NCBI RefSeq assembly: GCF_010729895.1
Contig: NZ_AP022612.1
Span: 4,588,001-4,652,000, forward strand
Reading direction: 5' to 3'
Source of the DNA: Mycolicibacterium confluentis
GTDB taxonomy: Bacteria; Actinomycetota; Actinomycetes; Mycobacteriales; Mycobacteriaceae
DNA length: 64,000 nucleotides
Part shown: one piece after another, positions 8,430 to 16,891 of the stretch
Position numbering within the stretch: position 1 is the stretch's first letter
Layout of the letters: each line of letters starts with the position of its first letter
Program-made: the position numbers and the translations under genes
The notes under the pieces: model-generated
Told to the model about the DNA's origin: nothing
The model's input: the letters and a program-made list of their open reading frames with translations, nothing else
Database searches by the model: none

Positions 8430-8884
8430 GGGTATCCAGGTACCCGCGGCGTCGCGCGATCAATCGGGACGGCCTTCGGTGAAACCGCCGCCGAGCAGCA
8501 CCTCCTTCGCCCTCATTCGCCCCCTCGCCGTTGGCCGCACCGCCGGTGTCGCCACGTCGACGAACACGGCGACCACCCTCGGACCGGCCTCCTGGGGGCT
8601 CGCACACGCGAGGATGTGACCGATTCCACAAGCACCGCGCCAGTGCGTTTGCGGGAGCGCCTCGCCGCGTTGACGCGTGCGTAATAAAACCGCAGGACAA
8701 CGCGGCGGCTAACTCTATGGCAGACGATATATGCTTATTTCCCAGGAAGGACCGCGGATGGGTGCGTTTTTGGCAACACGACTATTGATCTTGTTCGCCC
8801 CGTGGCGCAGCATTGGAACGTCCGATAACTTAGCGGCCACGGGGAGATCGTCGCCCACTCACTCATTTCCGAGAGGTGGCTTAC
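8430..8884. other. 455-bp non-coding stretch with AT-richer promoter part
   Basis: No convincing gene is seen on either strand. The part from about 8690 to 8870 is clearly less GC-rich than its surroundings (for example a run around gatatatgcttattt) and probably holds the promoter of the small gene at 8885. Near 8620-8680 a short open segment reads VRLRERLAALTRA before two stops and may be a decayed coding fragment. Confidence 0.45.
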
Positions 8885-9220
8885 ATGTCAGTGCTGCATC
8901 CTGCGGAACCCATTCGCATCGGACGCGAAACCGACGACGATCCCCACCTCTTCGTCCCGGCCACGGACACCAGACCGAACGGGTTCTCGCTGCGAGATCT
9001 GCGGGTCGCAGCGGCCAACCAGCTCGAACTCTGGGCATCCGGCCAGGAGTGCGACGACTTCCGCCGGGACTACCTCAACGACCTTGTCGCCGACCTGCGC
9101 GCGAGCGCCCTCGACGTCGAGGCGAATCAGCTTGATCTGTGGAGTGCCGGCAAGGTGTGCGACGAGCAGCGGCGCAGCCACGTCCTGGGACTGGTCGCTG
9201 AACTCCGCGCGCTGACCTGA
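8885..9220 (+). CDS. Small protein with two tandem ANQLxLW repeats
   Basis: 111 residues from ATG 8885, chosen because GAGAGG lies eight bases upstream; a GTG at 8876 is the alternative. The second half is two copies of one unit: AANQLELWASGQECDDFRRDYLNDLVADLRA and EANQLDLWSAGKVCDEQRRSHVLGLVAELRA (about 46-110), each with a conserved Trp, Cys/Asp and Arg and predicted helical. A clear paralogue lies at 22167-22619 on the other strand. No signal peptide. Function unknown; the family looks confined to actinobacteria but that is not testable here. Confidence 0.75.
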   Translation: MSVLHPAEPIRIGRETDDDPHLFVPATDTRPNGFSLRDLRVAAANQLELWASGQECDDFRRDYLNDLVADLRASALDVEANQLDLWSAGKVCDEQRRSHVLGLVAELRALT

Positions 9221-9238
9221 CGCGTCACCCCCTCGGGG

Positions 9239-9892
9239 TCACCGCCACCCGTAGAAGGCAGTGGCCACCGACCTGCTGTCGATGAACCGACGGCCCAGCC
9301 ACTCCGCGATGCGCGGGCCCTCCTCGGCTGTCGCGTTCTCACAGGGGTGATCCACCGACACCAGCGTCGTGAACGCCGCGGCCGGTGTATCACCGCCTGC
9401 GAGGGACGCCAGCATCAGCACCGTCTGGGGTGCAGTCGCGACCGTCCCCACGACCAGGTCGGCTGCCACCGGAACAACGTGCCCGGGCCTCCGAAACGTA
9501 TCGGGCGTGCTGCTCGGGTCGCTGAGCATGTTGATGGTCGTGGTGCGATCGACAGCTGAGATGCCGGTGGTGATTCCAGCCGAAACATCCACGGCGACAT
9601 AGCTGTTCGAGCATCGTGAGTCGAGCTCGGCCGGCATGGCCGGAATGCGCAGCGCACGAAGCCGTCGACTCTGCATCGCGACGAAGAGGAGGCCCGACCC
9701 GTGCCGGACCAACTCCGCCGTCGTATGGGGCGTCGCCGCCGCCGCCGACAGTGCCATGACACATTCACCGTCGTAGCCGATGATGACGGGATCGCCCTGC
9801 GCAAAGTCGGCCACAGCAGCCGCGAATCCGCGTGACCGATGCGCGACGCGTGCTGGGGCGAACCCGTCGACACTGTGTGACGTCGTTGTCAT
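9239..9892 (-). CDS. RibB-like (DHBP synthase fold) protein with degenerate active site
   Basis: 217 residues. AVDVSAGITTGISAVDRTTTINML and FRRPGHVVPV match the 3,4-dihydroxy-2-butanone 4-phosphate synthase family, and LVRHGSGLLFVAM aligns with its HTSG segment. However the acidic loop usually reading DDEDRENEGDLI is replaced by a short GYDGECVMAL, and the C-terminal RxGHTEA motif is absent (VVGTVATAPQ). It therefore probably lacks the riboflavin-pathway activity. It follows a small HTH-like gene in the same direction by 13 nt. A role as a binding or regulatory protein is only a guess. Confidence 0.75.
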   Translation of the reverse strand: MTTTSHSVDGFAPARVAHRSRGFAAAVADFAQGDPVIIGYDGECVMALSAAAATPHTTAELVRHGSGLLFVAMQSRRLRALRIPAMPAELDSRCSNSYVAVDVSAGITTGISAVDRTTTINMLSDPSSTPDTFRRPGHVVPVAADLVVGTVATAPQTVLMLASLAGGDTPAAAFTTLVSVDHPCENATAEEGPRIAEWLGRRFIDSRSVATAFYGWR

Positions 9893-9905
9893 CGAATGCC
9901 TTCCT

Positions 9906-10313
9906 TTAGTCGGTGCGGGCAGATGCCCGAGCGGCCTCGACCCGAGTGGTGAGGGTTTCTTGGCGCCATCGCCAGATCCCTCGGCTCAAGATCGGTTGGC
10001 CGTCCACTCCGAGTGGGTCCACCGGCGGAGAATCGACAGGAGCGCTGTAGGGCGAATCTTCGGCGAGTGTCGACAACCAGCGCTCCACCCGGACGATGAG
10101 TTCTCGCTGCTCAGCCTTCATTCGGTCGGGGTGCTGGTGCGCATAGACGATGATCTCGTCGAGGCGCTCACGCAGGCGAGTGCACGTCATCCCGAATCTG
10201 GGCAGCACCTCTTCGGGTTCTGGACCCCCGTATCGGGCCCACTGCACCACGAAAGTCACGAGATCCCAGTCGAATTCCGCGATGGAGTCGATGTGATCGT
10301 GCACCGCAGTCAT
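9906..10313 (-). CDS. DUF3263-like small protein
   Basis: 135 residues from ATG 10313, chosen because GGAGGAGG lies just upstream; a longer frame to 10388 lacks such a site. The segment EFDWDLVTFVVQWARYGGPEPEEVLPRFGMTCTRLRERLDEIIVYA resembles the DUF3263 domain, a putative helix-turn-helix found in mycobacteria. The C-terminal 50 residues are Pro-rich and then basic. It is the first gene of a pair with the RibB-like protein. Role unknown. Confidence 0.6.
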   Translation of the reverse strand: MTAVHDHIDSIAEFDWDLVTFVVQWARYGGPEPEEVLPRFGMTCTRLRERLDEIIVYAHQHPDRMKAEQRELIVRVERWLSTLAEDSPYSAPVDSPPVDPLGVDGQPILSRGIWRWRQETLTTRVEAARASARTD

Positions 10314-10540
10314 GACTGCACCCTCCTCCGAACACCCAACACAGCCGTTCGCCCTTGCGTTGGAATGGGTTTGAACGTAGCGACACATGAAATCCGATTG
10401 CGGTGACAGCTCTGCGCATGTCGAGATCTGTTCCTGCTGAACGTCCCAACGCCGATGCCACGCGGCGAATGGCCTTTCCCCACTGGTACCCTGAGCTCTG
10501 AAAACGCGGTATAGACACGGTGTGGAGAGGCAGAGCTCAG

Positions 10541-11140
10541 GTGTCCCGAGACAATGCTCGGTCCGAGCCGACCCGCGCCGCGTTGCGACAGGCCGCCCTC
10601 GACGTGGCCTGCGAATACGGTGTCAAGGGGGTCACCCACCGACGTGTCGCCGCCGCCGCGTCCCTTGCGCTCGGTTCCGCCAGCTACCACTACGAGAACA
10701 TCGATGAGTTGATGTTCGAGGCGTTCGCCGCCTGGGTGCAGAGGCAGACCGAGCGCTTTCTGCCCCCGTTCCGCGCCGCCGTCGACGAGGACACGCTGGT
10801 CGCCGCCGTGCTCAACCTGCTCTCGGTGATGTACGGGGACGAGAAGGACCGAATCCTGCTCTTCGAGATCTACGCGCACTCGGTGCGTGACGTCGCCTAC
10901 CACAAGCTCGTCGAGAACTGGTCGGCGTCCACTCGCGCCGAACTGACGCGCCTCTACAGCAGTGAAGTGGCCCAGCGTCTGGAAGCGACCTGGGAGGGCA
11001 TCGGCGTCCAGCTGGTCATGGGCGGATCGGTGGCGTCGGAGAAGGACGCCGAACCGCTGCTTCGACTGGTGTTGAGCCAGGAGAAGCCGAAGACCGGCAG
11101 GCGCCGGAGCACTTCCGCGAAGGGCGCCAAGGCCGGCTGA
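10541..11140 (+). CDS. TetR-family transcriptional regulator
   Basis: 199 residues from the GTG at 10541 (a GTG at 10520 gives seven more residues but overlaps the likely promoter). The HTH is TRAALRQAALDVACEYGVKGVTHRRVAAAASLALGSASYHYENIDELMFEAF; the C-terminal domain is helical with a Lys/Arg-rich tail. A TATAGAC -10-like hexamer sits at 10510. It is upstream of, and convergent with, the mscR-containing operon; it is one candidate for the factor recognising TTGAAC-N4-GTTCAA sites in that region. Confidence 0.88.
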   Translation: MSRDNARSEPTRAALRQAALDVACEYGVKGVTHRRVAAAASLALGSASYHYENIDELMFEAFAAWVQRQTERFLPPFRAAVDEDTLVAAVLNLLSVMYGDEKDRILLFEIYAHSVRDVAYHKLVENWSASTRAELTRLYSSEVAQRLEATWEGIGVQLVMGGSVASEKDAEPLLRLVLSQEKPKTGRRRSTSAKGAKAG

Positions 11141-11281
11141 CCCAACCTGGCGCTCAGGCCTCGGGCGAAAGTCCCCAGTCGGATGCCCGAGACACCGCGA
11201 CTCCGCAGCCGCACTCTCCCGAGGGTCCTGGGTGGCCGTCATCTCGATGCGTTCTCTCCGAGGCGTGTTCTGTGCTTGAGT

Positions 11282-11297
11282 TTGAACATAAGTTCAA
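11282..11297. promoter_or_regulatory. TTGAAC-N4-GTTCAA operator, copy 1
   Basis: Perfect 6-bp arms TTGAAC and GTTCAA around ATAA. The same dyad occurs at 15130-15145 and, with one mismatch, at 15289-15304. This copy lies between the 3' ends of two convergent genes, in AT-rich DNA. Confidence 0.6.
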
Positions 11298-11381
11298 CTA
11301 CCAGCAAATATAGATATCGGTGTGATCCACGTCAATGCTTTCTGGGTCATCTGTCCAAGTCTCTTTCGCCAGACGTGCAAA

Positions 11382-11424
11382 CGCCCCGAAAGGTCTCCCA
11401 CCTACGCGGGAGCCTCTCGGGGCG
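11382..11424. terminator. Long hairpin, possible bidirectional terminator
   Basis: CGCCCCGA pairs with TCGGGGCG, and inside it AAGG plus CTCCC pair with GGGAG plus CCT around an 8-nt loop, with small bulges. On the minus strand it is followed by TTTG. It lies about 130 bp beyond the stop of the metallo-beta-lactamase fold gene and could end that operon. Confidence 0.55.
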
Positions 11425-11554
11425 AGAGCCAGTTCCGTCAGTGGCCGCTGCTGATTGGCCACTTCCTCCTCACCGCTCGTACCTGGCAGTCGGGCCACCT
11501 CCTCCGCCCCGCTCGTTCCTCGCGGCGCTGCGTCGGTGCCCGGCTGGCGCATCG

Positions 11555-12175
11555 TCAGTGGCCGCGAGCGACCCACTCGTCGTAGTTGACCAGTTCCCCA
11601 CCGATCGTGGTGGTGTCACCGTGCCCGGTGTAGACGACGGTCTCCTCGGGAAGAAGGCCGAGCCTGCTCTTGATCGAGTCGAGGATGGTCGGGAAATCCG
11701 AGTAGGACCGTCCGGTGGCGCCGGGTCCGCCCTGGAACAGGGTGTCACCGGAGATCACCGCGTTCAGGCCGGGAGCCGACCAGCACACCGACCCGGGCGA
11801 GTGACCCGGCGTGTGCAACGCGTGCAGTTCGATCCCGCCAGCGGTGAGCACGAGACCGTCCTCGACGCTGCGGAACTCCTTGTCCTGGTGGACCTCTCGC
11901 CACAACATCTCATCGGCCGGATGCAGGAACACCGGGGCATCGAGTGTCACACCGAGTTCGGGGGCGACGGTGATGTGGTCGTTGTGGCCGTGGGTGCAGA
12001 TGACGGCGACGACGTTGCGGCCGGCGACGGCCTCGATGATGGGGTCGGCGGTGTGGGCGGCGTCGAAGACGATGACGTCGTTGTCGTCACCGACGATCCA
12101 GATGTTGTTGTCGACGTCCCAGGTGCCGCCGTCGAGGCTGAAGGTGCCGCTGGTGACCACGCGGGTGATGCTCAT
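11555..12175 (-). CDS. Metallo-beta-lactamase fold hydrolase, MscR partner
   Basis: 206 residues. THGHNDHIT is the HxHxDH zinc motif (about 58-66), with further ligands in HTPGHSPGS and SGDTLF and the terminal GHGD. This is the glyoxalase II-like thioesterase branch, and matches M. tuberculosis Rv2260, which also lies next to mscR (Rv2259). Its ATG overlaps the mscR stop (ATGA). A natural hypothesis is hydrolysis of S-formylmycothiol, the MscR product, to formate and mycothiol; I infer this from coupling and fold. Confidence 0.85.
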   Translation of the reverse strand: MSITRVVTSGTFSLDGGTWDVDNNIWIVGDDNDVIVFDAAHTADPIIEAVAGRNVVAVICTHGHNDHITVAPELGVTLDAPVFLHPADEMLWREVHQDKEFRSVEDGLVLTAGGIELHALHTPGHSPGSVCWSAPGLNAVISGDTLFQGGPGATGRSYSDFPTILDSIKSRLGLLPEETVVYTGHGDTTTIGGELVNYDEWVARGH

Positions 12176-13260
12176 TTGAGCACCACCACCGAGCGCAGCA
12201 CCTCACCGGCGTGCATCTTGTGGAACGCGTCCTCGATGGCGTCCAGGCCAATGCGTTCGGAGACGAACTTCTCCAACGGAAGCCGGCCCTGCAGGTAGAG
12301 CGAGATCAGGGTGGGGAAGTCGCGTTCGGGCAGGCAGTCGCCGTACCAGGAGGACTTCAGCGAGCCACCGCGGGAGAAGAAGTCCACCAGCGGCATCTCG
12401 AGCGTCATATCGGGGGTCGGCACGCCGACGAGCACCACGGTGCCGGCCAGGTCGCGCGCGTAGAAGGCCTGCTTCCAGGTCTCCGGTCGGCCGACGGCGT
12501 CGATGACCACGTCAGCACCGAACCCGTCGGTCAGATCCTGGATCGACGCCACCACGTCAGCGTCCGCGGCGTTCACCGTGTCAGTCGCACCGAATTCCTT
12601 CGCCTGCGCCAACTTTCGATCGTCGAGGTCGACGGCGATGATCTTCTTGGCGCCGACCAGGGCGGCGCCGGCGATCGCGGCATCACCCACACCGCCGCAG
12701 CCGATCACGGCCACCGTGTCATCGCGGGTCACCGCGCCGGTGTTGATCGCCGCGCCGATGCCGGCCATCACACCGCAGCCCAGCAGGCCCGCGACCGCCG
12801 GATCGGCGTCGGAATCGACCTTGGTGCACTGTCCTTCATGCACCAGGGTCTTGTCGGCGAACGCCCCGATCCCCAACGCAGGGGTCAGCTCGGTGCCGTC
12901 GGTCAGCGTCATCTTCTGGGTGGCGTTGAACGTGTCGAAGCACAGGTGCGGGCGGCCACGCTTACAGGCCCGGCACTGCCCACACACCGCACGCCAGTTC
13001 AAGATCACGAAGTCGCCCGGCTCGACGTTGGTCACGCCCTCACCGACCGACTCCACCGTGCCCGCGGCCTCATGACCAAGAAGGAACGGGTACTCGTCGT
13101 TGATCCCACCCTCGCGGTAGGTCAGATCGGTATGACACACCCCGCACGCGAGAATGTCGACGACCACCTCACCGGGACCCGGATCCGGGATCACGATGTC
13201 GACCAACTCCACGGGCTGCTTCTTGGACCGGGAAATCACACCGCGCACGGTCTGACTCAT
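12172..13260 (-). CDS. mscR: Mycothiol-dependent formaldehyde dehydrogenase / S-nitrosomycothiol reductase
   Basis: 362 residues from ATG 13260, with AGGAGAG upstream. It is a zinc-dependent medium-chain dehydrogenase: [15 protein letters not shown] holds the catalytic zinc cysteine, [14 protein letters not shown] the next ligand, [15 protein letters not shown] the structural zinc, and [15 protein letters not shown] the NAD fold. The sequence matches MscR closely. It oxidises S-(hydroxymethyl)mycothiol formed spontaneously from formaldehyde, and reduces S-nitrosomycothiol. It is translationally coupled to the following hydrolase. Placement inside a catabolic cluster suggests formaldehyde arises from the pathway. 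Confidence 0.93.
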   Translation of the reverse strand: MSQTVRGVISRSKKQPVELVDIVIPDPGPGEVVVDILACGVCHTDLTYREGGINDEYPFLLGHEAAGTVESVGEGVTNVEPGDFVILNWRAVCGQCRACKRGRPHLCFDTFNATQKMTLTDGTELTPALGIGAFADKTLVHEGQCTKVDSDADPAVAGLLGCGVMAGIGAAINTGAVTRDDTVAVIGCGGVGDAAIAGAALVGAKKIIAVDLDDRKLAQAKEFGATDTVNAADADVVASIQDLTDGFGADVVIDAVGRPETWKQAFYARDLAGTVVLVGVPTPDMTLEMPLVDFFSRGGSLKSSWYGDCLPERDFPTLISLYLQGRLPLEKFVSERIGLDAIEDAFHKMHAGEVLRSVVVLK

Positions 13261-13280
13261 TCTTGGCTCTCCTGTCTGAT

Positions 13281-13294
13281 GCACCCGCGGGTGC
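13281..13294. promoter_or_regulatory. 14-bp perfect palindrome upstream of mscR
   Basis: GCACCCGCGGGTGC lies about 20 bp before the mscR start, overlapping where a promoter or leader would be. It may be an operator or a small leader hairpin. No cognate factor can be named. Confidence 0.35.
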
Positions 13295-13310
13295 TGTCGA
13301 ACTGCAGAAT

Positions 13311-13354
13311 CACTCGAGGCCACGCCCCCACACGTGCGGGCGTGACCTCGAGTG
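13311..13354. terminator. Strong hairpin between SDR gene and mscR
   Basis: Arms CACTCGAGG-c-CACGCCC and GGGCGTG-a-CCTCGAGTG form 16 pairs with a single internal mismatch and a 10-nt loop. It lies just after the stop of the mycofactocin-type SDR gene. No T-run follows, which is common for mycobacterial terminators. It suggests mscR and the hydrolase are at least partly transcribed separately. Confidence 0.65.
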
Positions 13355-13366
13355 AGGACTTCTGAC

Positions 13367-14221
13367 TCAGCGAATAGGGTCGTGGTTGTAACCGGTCAGC
13401 AGCATGTGGCCGGCGTCCACCAGTGACATCGTGCCCGTCACCTTCGCGGCCAGATCCGAGTGCAGGTACACCGCGGTGTTCGCGATCTCCATCGGGTCCA
13501 GCAGGGCCGTGCCCTTCAAGACGTTGAAGCGATGGCCGCCCTCGACCAGGTCGTCCCGCGTACCACCGGGATGGCCCGAGATCAGGTCGTATCCGGGCTG
13601 GTTGTCGAGCATCGGGGTGTCCACCGCACCCGGGCTCACCGAGTTGCAGCGCGCACCGTGGGGGGCCAGCTCAAGCGCGACGGCCTTCGCCAGCCCGATG
13701 ACACCGTGCTTGGCCGCGGTGTAATGGGCGTAAATGCCACCCGGCTCCAGTCCGTCGACCGACGCCGTCATGACGATCGAACCGGACTGACGCTCGATGA
13801 AGTGCGGCGTCACGGCTTTCGCCGATCGCCACACGCCGCTGAGGTTGATGCCGATCATGTCCGACCAGGTCTCTTCGGACAATTCCCAGAACGCCCCGGT
13901 GGACCAGATGCCCGCGTTGGCGTTCAGCGCATCGATCTTCCCGAACTCGGCAATGGTGGCCGCAACCGCTCCGTCGAGATCCTCCTGCGACCGGACGTCG
14001 CCGGTGAAGGTCAACGCACGCTTGCCGAGTCCCTCGACCAGCGATGCGGTCTCCTTGAGGTCATCGGGGGTGCCCAGCGGATAGCCGACCGAGTCGAGGT
14101 CCTGCGTGCGGTCGAAAAGCGCCACGTCGGCGCCTTCACGCGCCGAGGCGATGGCGTGCGCGCGGCCCTGGCCGCGGGCTCCACCGGTGATGAAGACGAC
14201 CTTTCCGTCCAGCAAACCCAT
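13367..14221 (-). CDS. Mycofactocin-coupled short-chain dehydrogenase
   Basis: 284 residues, longer than classical SDRs. [26 protein letters not shown] starts the Rossmann fold; it is followed by the extra [23 protein letters not shown] segment that marks mycofactocin-coupled, carveol-dehydrogenase-like SDRs, which hold NAD non-exchangeably and pass electrons to mycofactocin. Catalytic Ser and YxxxK are in [10 protein letters not shown] and YTAAK. It is second in an operon after another SDR. Probable role is oxidation of an alcohol in the same pathway as the monooxygenase. Confidence 0.87.
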   Translation of the reverse strand: MGLLDGKVVFITGGARGQGRAHAIASAREGADVALFDRTQDLDSVGYPLGTPDDLKETASLVEGLGKRALTFTGDVRSQEDLDGAVAATIAEFGKIDALNANAGIWSTGAFWELSEETWSDMIGINLSGVWRSAKAVTPHFIERQSGSIVMTASVDGLEPGGIYAHYTAAKHGVIGLAKAVALELAPHGARCNSVSPGAVDTPMLDNQPGYDLISGHPGGTRDDLVEGGHRFNVLKGTALLDPMEIANTAVYLHSDLAAKVTGTMSLVDAGHMLLTGYNHDPIR

Positions 14222-14267
14222 TGTCAGAACTCCTTAGTGTCGAGTGGATGTCGGAGCGGACTGCCGA

Positions 14268-15038
14268 TCAGCCCGCGGTGGAGCCACCATCGATCGGATA
14301 GACCGAACCGGTGCAGTAACGGGTGCGGTCCGAGGCCAGGAACAGAACCAGTTCGCTGATCTCCTCCGGCTGGGCGATCTTGGCGATGGGCTGCGTGTTG
14401 ACCCATTCGTCGAAGTCCCAGTAGGGGTTCGAGGCCATGATGACCTTCTCCTCGTCCAGCATGGGCGTGTCGACACAGCCGGGAGCGATCGCGTTCACCC
14501 GGATGTTGTCACCGGCGTAGGTCAGAGCGGCCGACTTGGTCAGACCGACCACGGCGAACTTGCTCGACACATAGGCCGCGTAACCCCAGGAGCCGACGAT
14601 TCCCATCATCGAAGCGGTGTTCACGATCGCGCCGCCACCGGCGCGCTTGAGCGCGGGGACTGCCGCACGGATGCCCTTGAAAACGCCCGCCGCGTTGGTG
14701 TCGATGACGTTGCCCCACATGTCATCGGAGCAGACGTCGGCCGCGTCGCAGCTGACGATGCCGGCGTTGTTGATCAGGATGTTGAGGTTTCCGAACTCCT
14801 TCTCGGCGCGGGCGACGGCAGCGTCCCAGTCCTCGGTCAGGCGGACGTCCAGGTGCTGGTAGACGGCTTCGCCGCCGTTCTGCCGGATCTCCTCGGCGAC
14901 GGCCTCGCCGAGTTCGTCGCGGATGTCGGAGACGACGACCTTGGCGCCCTGCTCAGCGAAACGCTTCGCGTGCGAGGCCCCTTGACCGCGGGCGCTCCCC
15001 GAAATCAGTACCGTCTTGCCGGCGAACTCAAGCGTCAC
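14268..15038 (-). CDS. Short-chain dehydrogenase/reductase
   Basis: 256 residues from GTG 15038; GGAG lies eight bases upstream, and the frame open further to 15128 lacks such a site. Classical SDR: GSARGQGASHAKRFAEQGAKVV, NNAG at about 86-89, catalytic Ser in NTASMMG and YVSSK. It heads the minus-strand operon SDR-SDR-mscR-hydrolase, whose promoter region has two TTGAAC-N4-GTTCAA dyads and is shared with the divergent monooxygenase gene. Substrate unknown. Confidence 0.88.
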   Translation of the reverse strand: MTLEFAGKTVLISGSARGQGASHAKRFAEQGAKVVVSDIRDELGEAVAEEIRQNGGEAVYQHLDVRLTEDWDAAVARAEKEFGNLNILINNAGIVSCDAADVCSDDMWGNVIDTNAAGVFKGIRAAVPALKRAGGGAIVNTASMMGIVGSWGYAAYVSSKFAVVGLTKSAALTYAGDNIRVNAIAPGCVDTPMLDEEKVIMASNPYWDFDEWVNTQPIAKIAQPEEISELVLFLASDRTRYCTGSVYPIDGGSTAG

Positions 15039-15129
15039 GTTCGAATCTCCATATCTGTGAATCGTTACCCACGCCTTTGGGGCGCATCCGCCTGACGCGA
15101 CATTGCGGCAGACGGACGACGGGAACACT

Positions 15130-15145
15130 TTGAACTTTTGTTCAA
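15130..15145. promoter_or_regulatory. TTGAAC-N4-GTTCAA operator, copy 2
   Basis: Perfect arms TTGAAC and GTTCAA around TTTT, 92 bp upstream of the first SDR gene of the minus-strand operon. Confidence 0.7.
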
Positions 15146-15288
15146 GCTAGGTTGGGAACTATGATCACCCGCCACCTATGGGCTGTCAACCCGAAACCGC
15201 AGGTTGGTGAACTCGAATTCTTCGAACCCTGATCTCTGCGCCGTACCGGTTGACGACCCGTGTGCCTGCAGGTACTTTCATCGCAATA

Positions 15289-15304
15289 TTGAACAAATGT
15301 TCAT
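15289..15304. promoter_or_regulatory. TTGAAC-N4-GTTCAA operator, copy 3
   Basis: TTGAAC-AAAT-GTTCAT, one mismatch in the outermost pair, 132 bp upstream of the monooxygenase start. Confidence 0.65.
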
Positions 15305-15435
15305 ACTTTCTCGAGTCCCGTAACACCTGCCCGTCGCGCCCCCGCGACCAGCGGGCCGCAGCACCCCTGGCTTTTCATCGGTTCGGCCTTCCCTGGCCGA
15401 ACTCCTGTCGTCACATCTGAAAGGAAACTGGTGCA

Positions 15436-16524
15436 ATGAAATTCGGCGTATTCAACATTCCCTACGCCCTGGGATACTCCTCGGGCAAGCGGACCGCCCG
15501 CCAGGTCATCGACTGGGACCTGCAGATCACCAAGTGGGCCGACGAGTACGGACTCGACGAGGCGTTCTACGCCGAGCACTACACGCTCGGTGACGAGCCG
15601 TCCCCCGCGCCCGACCAGATGATCGCCGCGGCTTCGCAGCTCACCTCGAACATCACCCTCGGCGCCGCCGCCCACCTGCTGCCGTACCACAATCCGGTCA
15701 GCCTGGCGCATCGGATGATGTGGCTCGACCACATGACCGGCGGTCGCTACATCGCCGGCGTCGCCCCGGGCGCCTACCCCAGCGACGCTCAGCTGTTCGG
15801 CACCGGTATGAACAACCCGAAGATGCTCGTCGAGGCGCTCGACATCATCGAGGCGATCTGGACCCGCACGGGCCCATTCAAGATCGAGGGCGAGTTCTTC
15901 TCCGTCGATATGCCCGCCTTCGACCCGAACATCGCCGGACCGCACCTCAAACCTCTTCAGCAGCCGGGCATTCCGCTGATGATCACCGGCATGCAGCCGA
16001 CCTCACCGTCACTGACCGAGGCTGGCCGCCGCGGTGCGATCCCGATGAGCCAGCAGGTGCACGAGTCGGTGCTCGTGCAGCACTGGGACGCCTACTCCAA
16101 GGCTGCCGCCGAGGCTGGCCGCACGCCTTCGCGTGGCGACTGGCGCATCTGCCGGGACTACTTCGTCGCCGAGACCGACGAAGAGGCCCGCGACCGCGTG
16201 TTCAACGGCGCGCTCGGCAAGCTGTGGGGCGAGTACAACATCCCGACCTTCGTGCACAAGCTGGGCATCGGCGACCTCATCGCCGGCGGGACGATCCCGG
16301 CCGAGGAGCTGTCGATCGAGTGGATGGTCGACAACTTCCTCATCGTCGGCTCGCCTGACACCGTGATCGGCAGGATCGAAGAGCTCTACAAGAAGGTCGG
16401 CGGCTTCGGCAGCATGGTCACCTTCTGCCACGAGTACTACGACGAGCCCGAGGTGTACCGCCGCAGCTTCGAGCTGATGGGCACCAAGGTTCGCCCCGCG
16501 CTCGCCCATCTCACCGGCGAATAG
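15436..16524 (+). CDS. Luciferase-like flavin-dependent monooxygenase
   Basis: 362 residues. MKFGVFNIPYALGYSSGKRTA with DEYGLDEAFYAEHYTLGDEPSPAPDQMIAAASQLTSNITLGAA and HRMMWLDHMTGGRYIAGVAPG show the bacterial luciferase TIM-barrel fold, close to the limonene/alkanal monooxygenase branch that uses reduced FMN from a partner reductase. AAAGGAA precedes the ATG. It is divergent from the SDR/mscR operon and shares its operator-bearing promoter. Oxidative cleavage of a C-O or C-N bond releasing an aldehyde is plausible; the substrate is unknown. Confidence 0.9.
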   Translation: MKFGVFNIPYALGYSSGKRTARQVIDWDLQITKWADEYGLDEAFYAEHYTLGDEPSPAPDQMIAAASQLTSNITLGAAAHLLPYHNPVSLAHRMMWLDHMTGGRYIAGVAPGAYPSDAQLFGTGMNNPKMLVEALDIIEAIWTRTGPFKIEGEFFSVDMPAFDPNIAGPHLKPLQQPGIPLMITGMQPTSPSLTEAGRRGAIPMSQQVHESVLVQHWDAYSKAAAEAGRTPSRGDWRICRDYFVAETDEEARDRVFNGALGKLWGEYNIPTFVHKLGIGDLIAGGTIPAEELSIEWMVDNFLIVGSPDTVIGRIEELYKKVGGFGSMVTFCHEYYDEPEVYRRSFELMGTKVRPALAHLTGE

Positions 16525-16552
16525 TCGCCACCCCCCAATAGGAAAGAAGGAT

Positions 16553-16882
16553 ATGTCCACCATCCGTAAGTTCGACCCCAAGACCGTCGAGGTGACCCCC
16601 GCCCCTCGTGAAGACAGCAACGCCGCCGTCTACTCGAACCGGCTCTACGCCAATGACGCCGAGACCCAGTTCCATGGCATCTGGAAGGCCGAGCCCGGCG
16701 TGCACGCCAACCTGCCCGGCCAGGAGACTGTGGTCGTCCTCGAAGGCAAGGCCACAGTGACCGGTCAGAACGGCGACAGTATCGACGTCGCCGCGGGTGA
16801 CCTCGTGTTCGTCGACGCGGGCGAAGTCGCCACCTGGACGGTGCACGAGACGCTGCGCAAGGTCTTCGTCATCAACAAGTAG
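16553..16882 (+). CDS. Cupin-domain protein
   Basis: 109 residues forming a single small cupin: FHGIWKAEPGVHANLPGQETVVVLEGKATVTGQNGDSIDVAAGDLVFVDAGEVATWTVHE. The pattern resembles the cupin_3 (DUF861) group. It follows the monooxygenase by 28 nt with GGAAAGAAGG upstream, so the two are cotranscribed. Such cupins may bind a pathway ligand or metal; the usual paired His residues of enzyme cupins are reduced here. Confidence 0.8.
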   Translation: MSTIRKFDPKTVEVTPAPREDSNAAVYSNRLYANDAETQFHGIWKAEPGVHANLPGQETVVVLEGKATVTGQNGDSIDVAAGDLVFVDAGEVATWTVHETLRKVFVINK

Positions 16883-16891
16883 TCACCCGGT

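Larger units (their letters stand above)
11141..11554. other. 414-bp non-coding gap between convergent genes
   Basis: No credible gene. It contains one operator-like dyad (11282-11297) in an AT-rich pocket and a long hairpin (11382-11424), both listed separately. The rest is GC-rich with no recognisable feature. An operator between two gene ends is odd and suggests that a gene has been lost or a small transcript starts here. Confidence 0.5.
15039..15435. promoter_or_regulatory. 397-bp divergent promoter region of the catabolic island
   Basis: It separates the SDR operon (minus) from the luciferase-like monooxygenase gene (plus) and is AT-richer than flanking genes. It holds two operator dyads, one placed nearer each gene. 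No open frame of interest is present in it. Confidence 0.6.

Noticed and set aside
8531..8788. 85-codon open frame in the gap before the two-repeat protein.
   Set aside because: Arg/Pro-rich start, abrupt change of composition, no ribosome site; more likely non-coding.
11298..11585. Small open frames on both strands in the gap near 11.4 kb.
   Set aside because: They contain the long hairpin, have repetitive Ser/Arg/Gly composition and no ribosome site.
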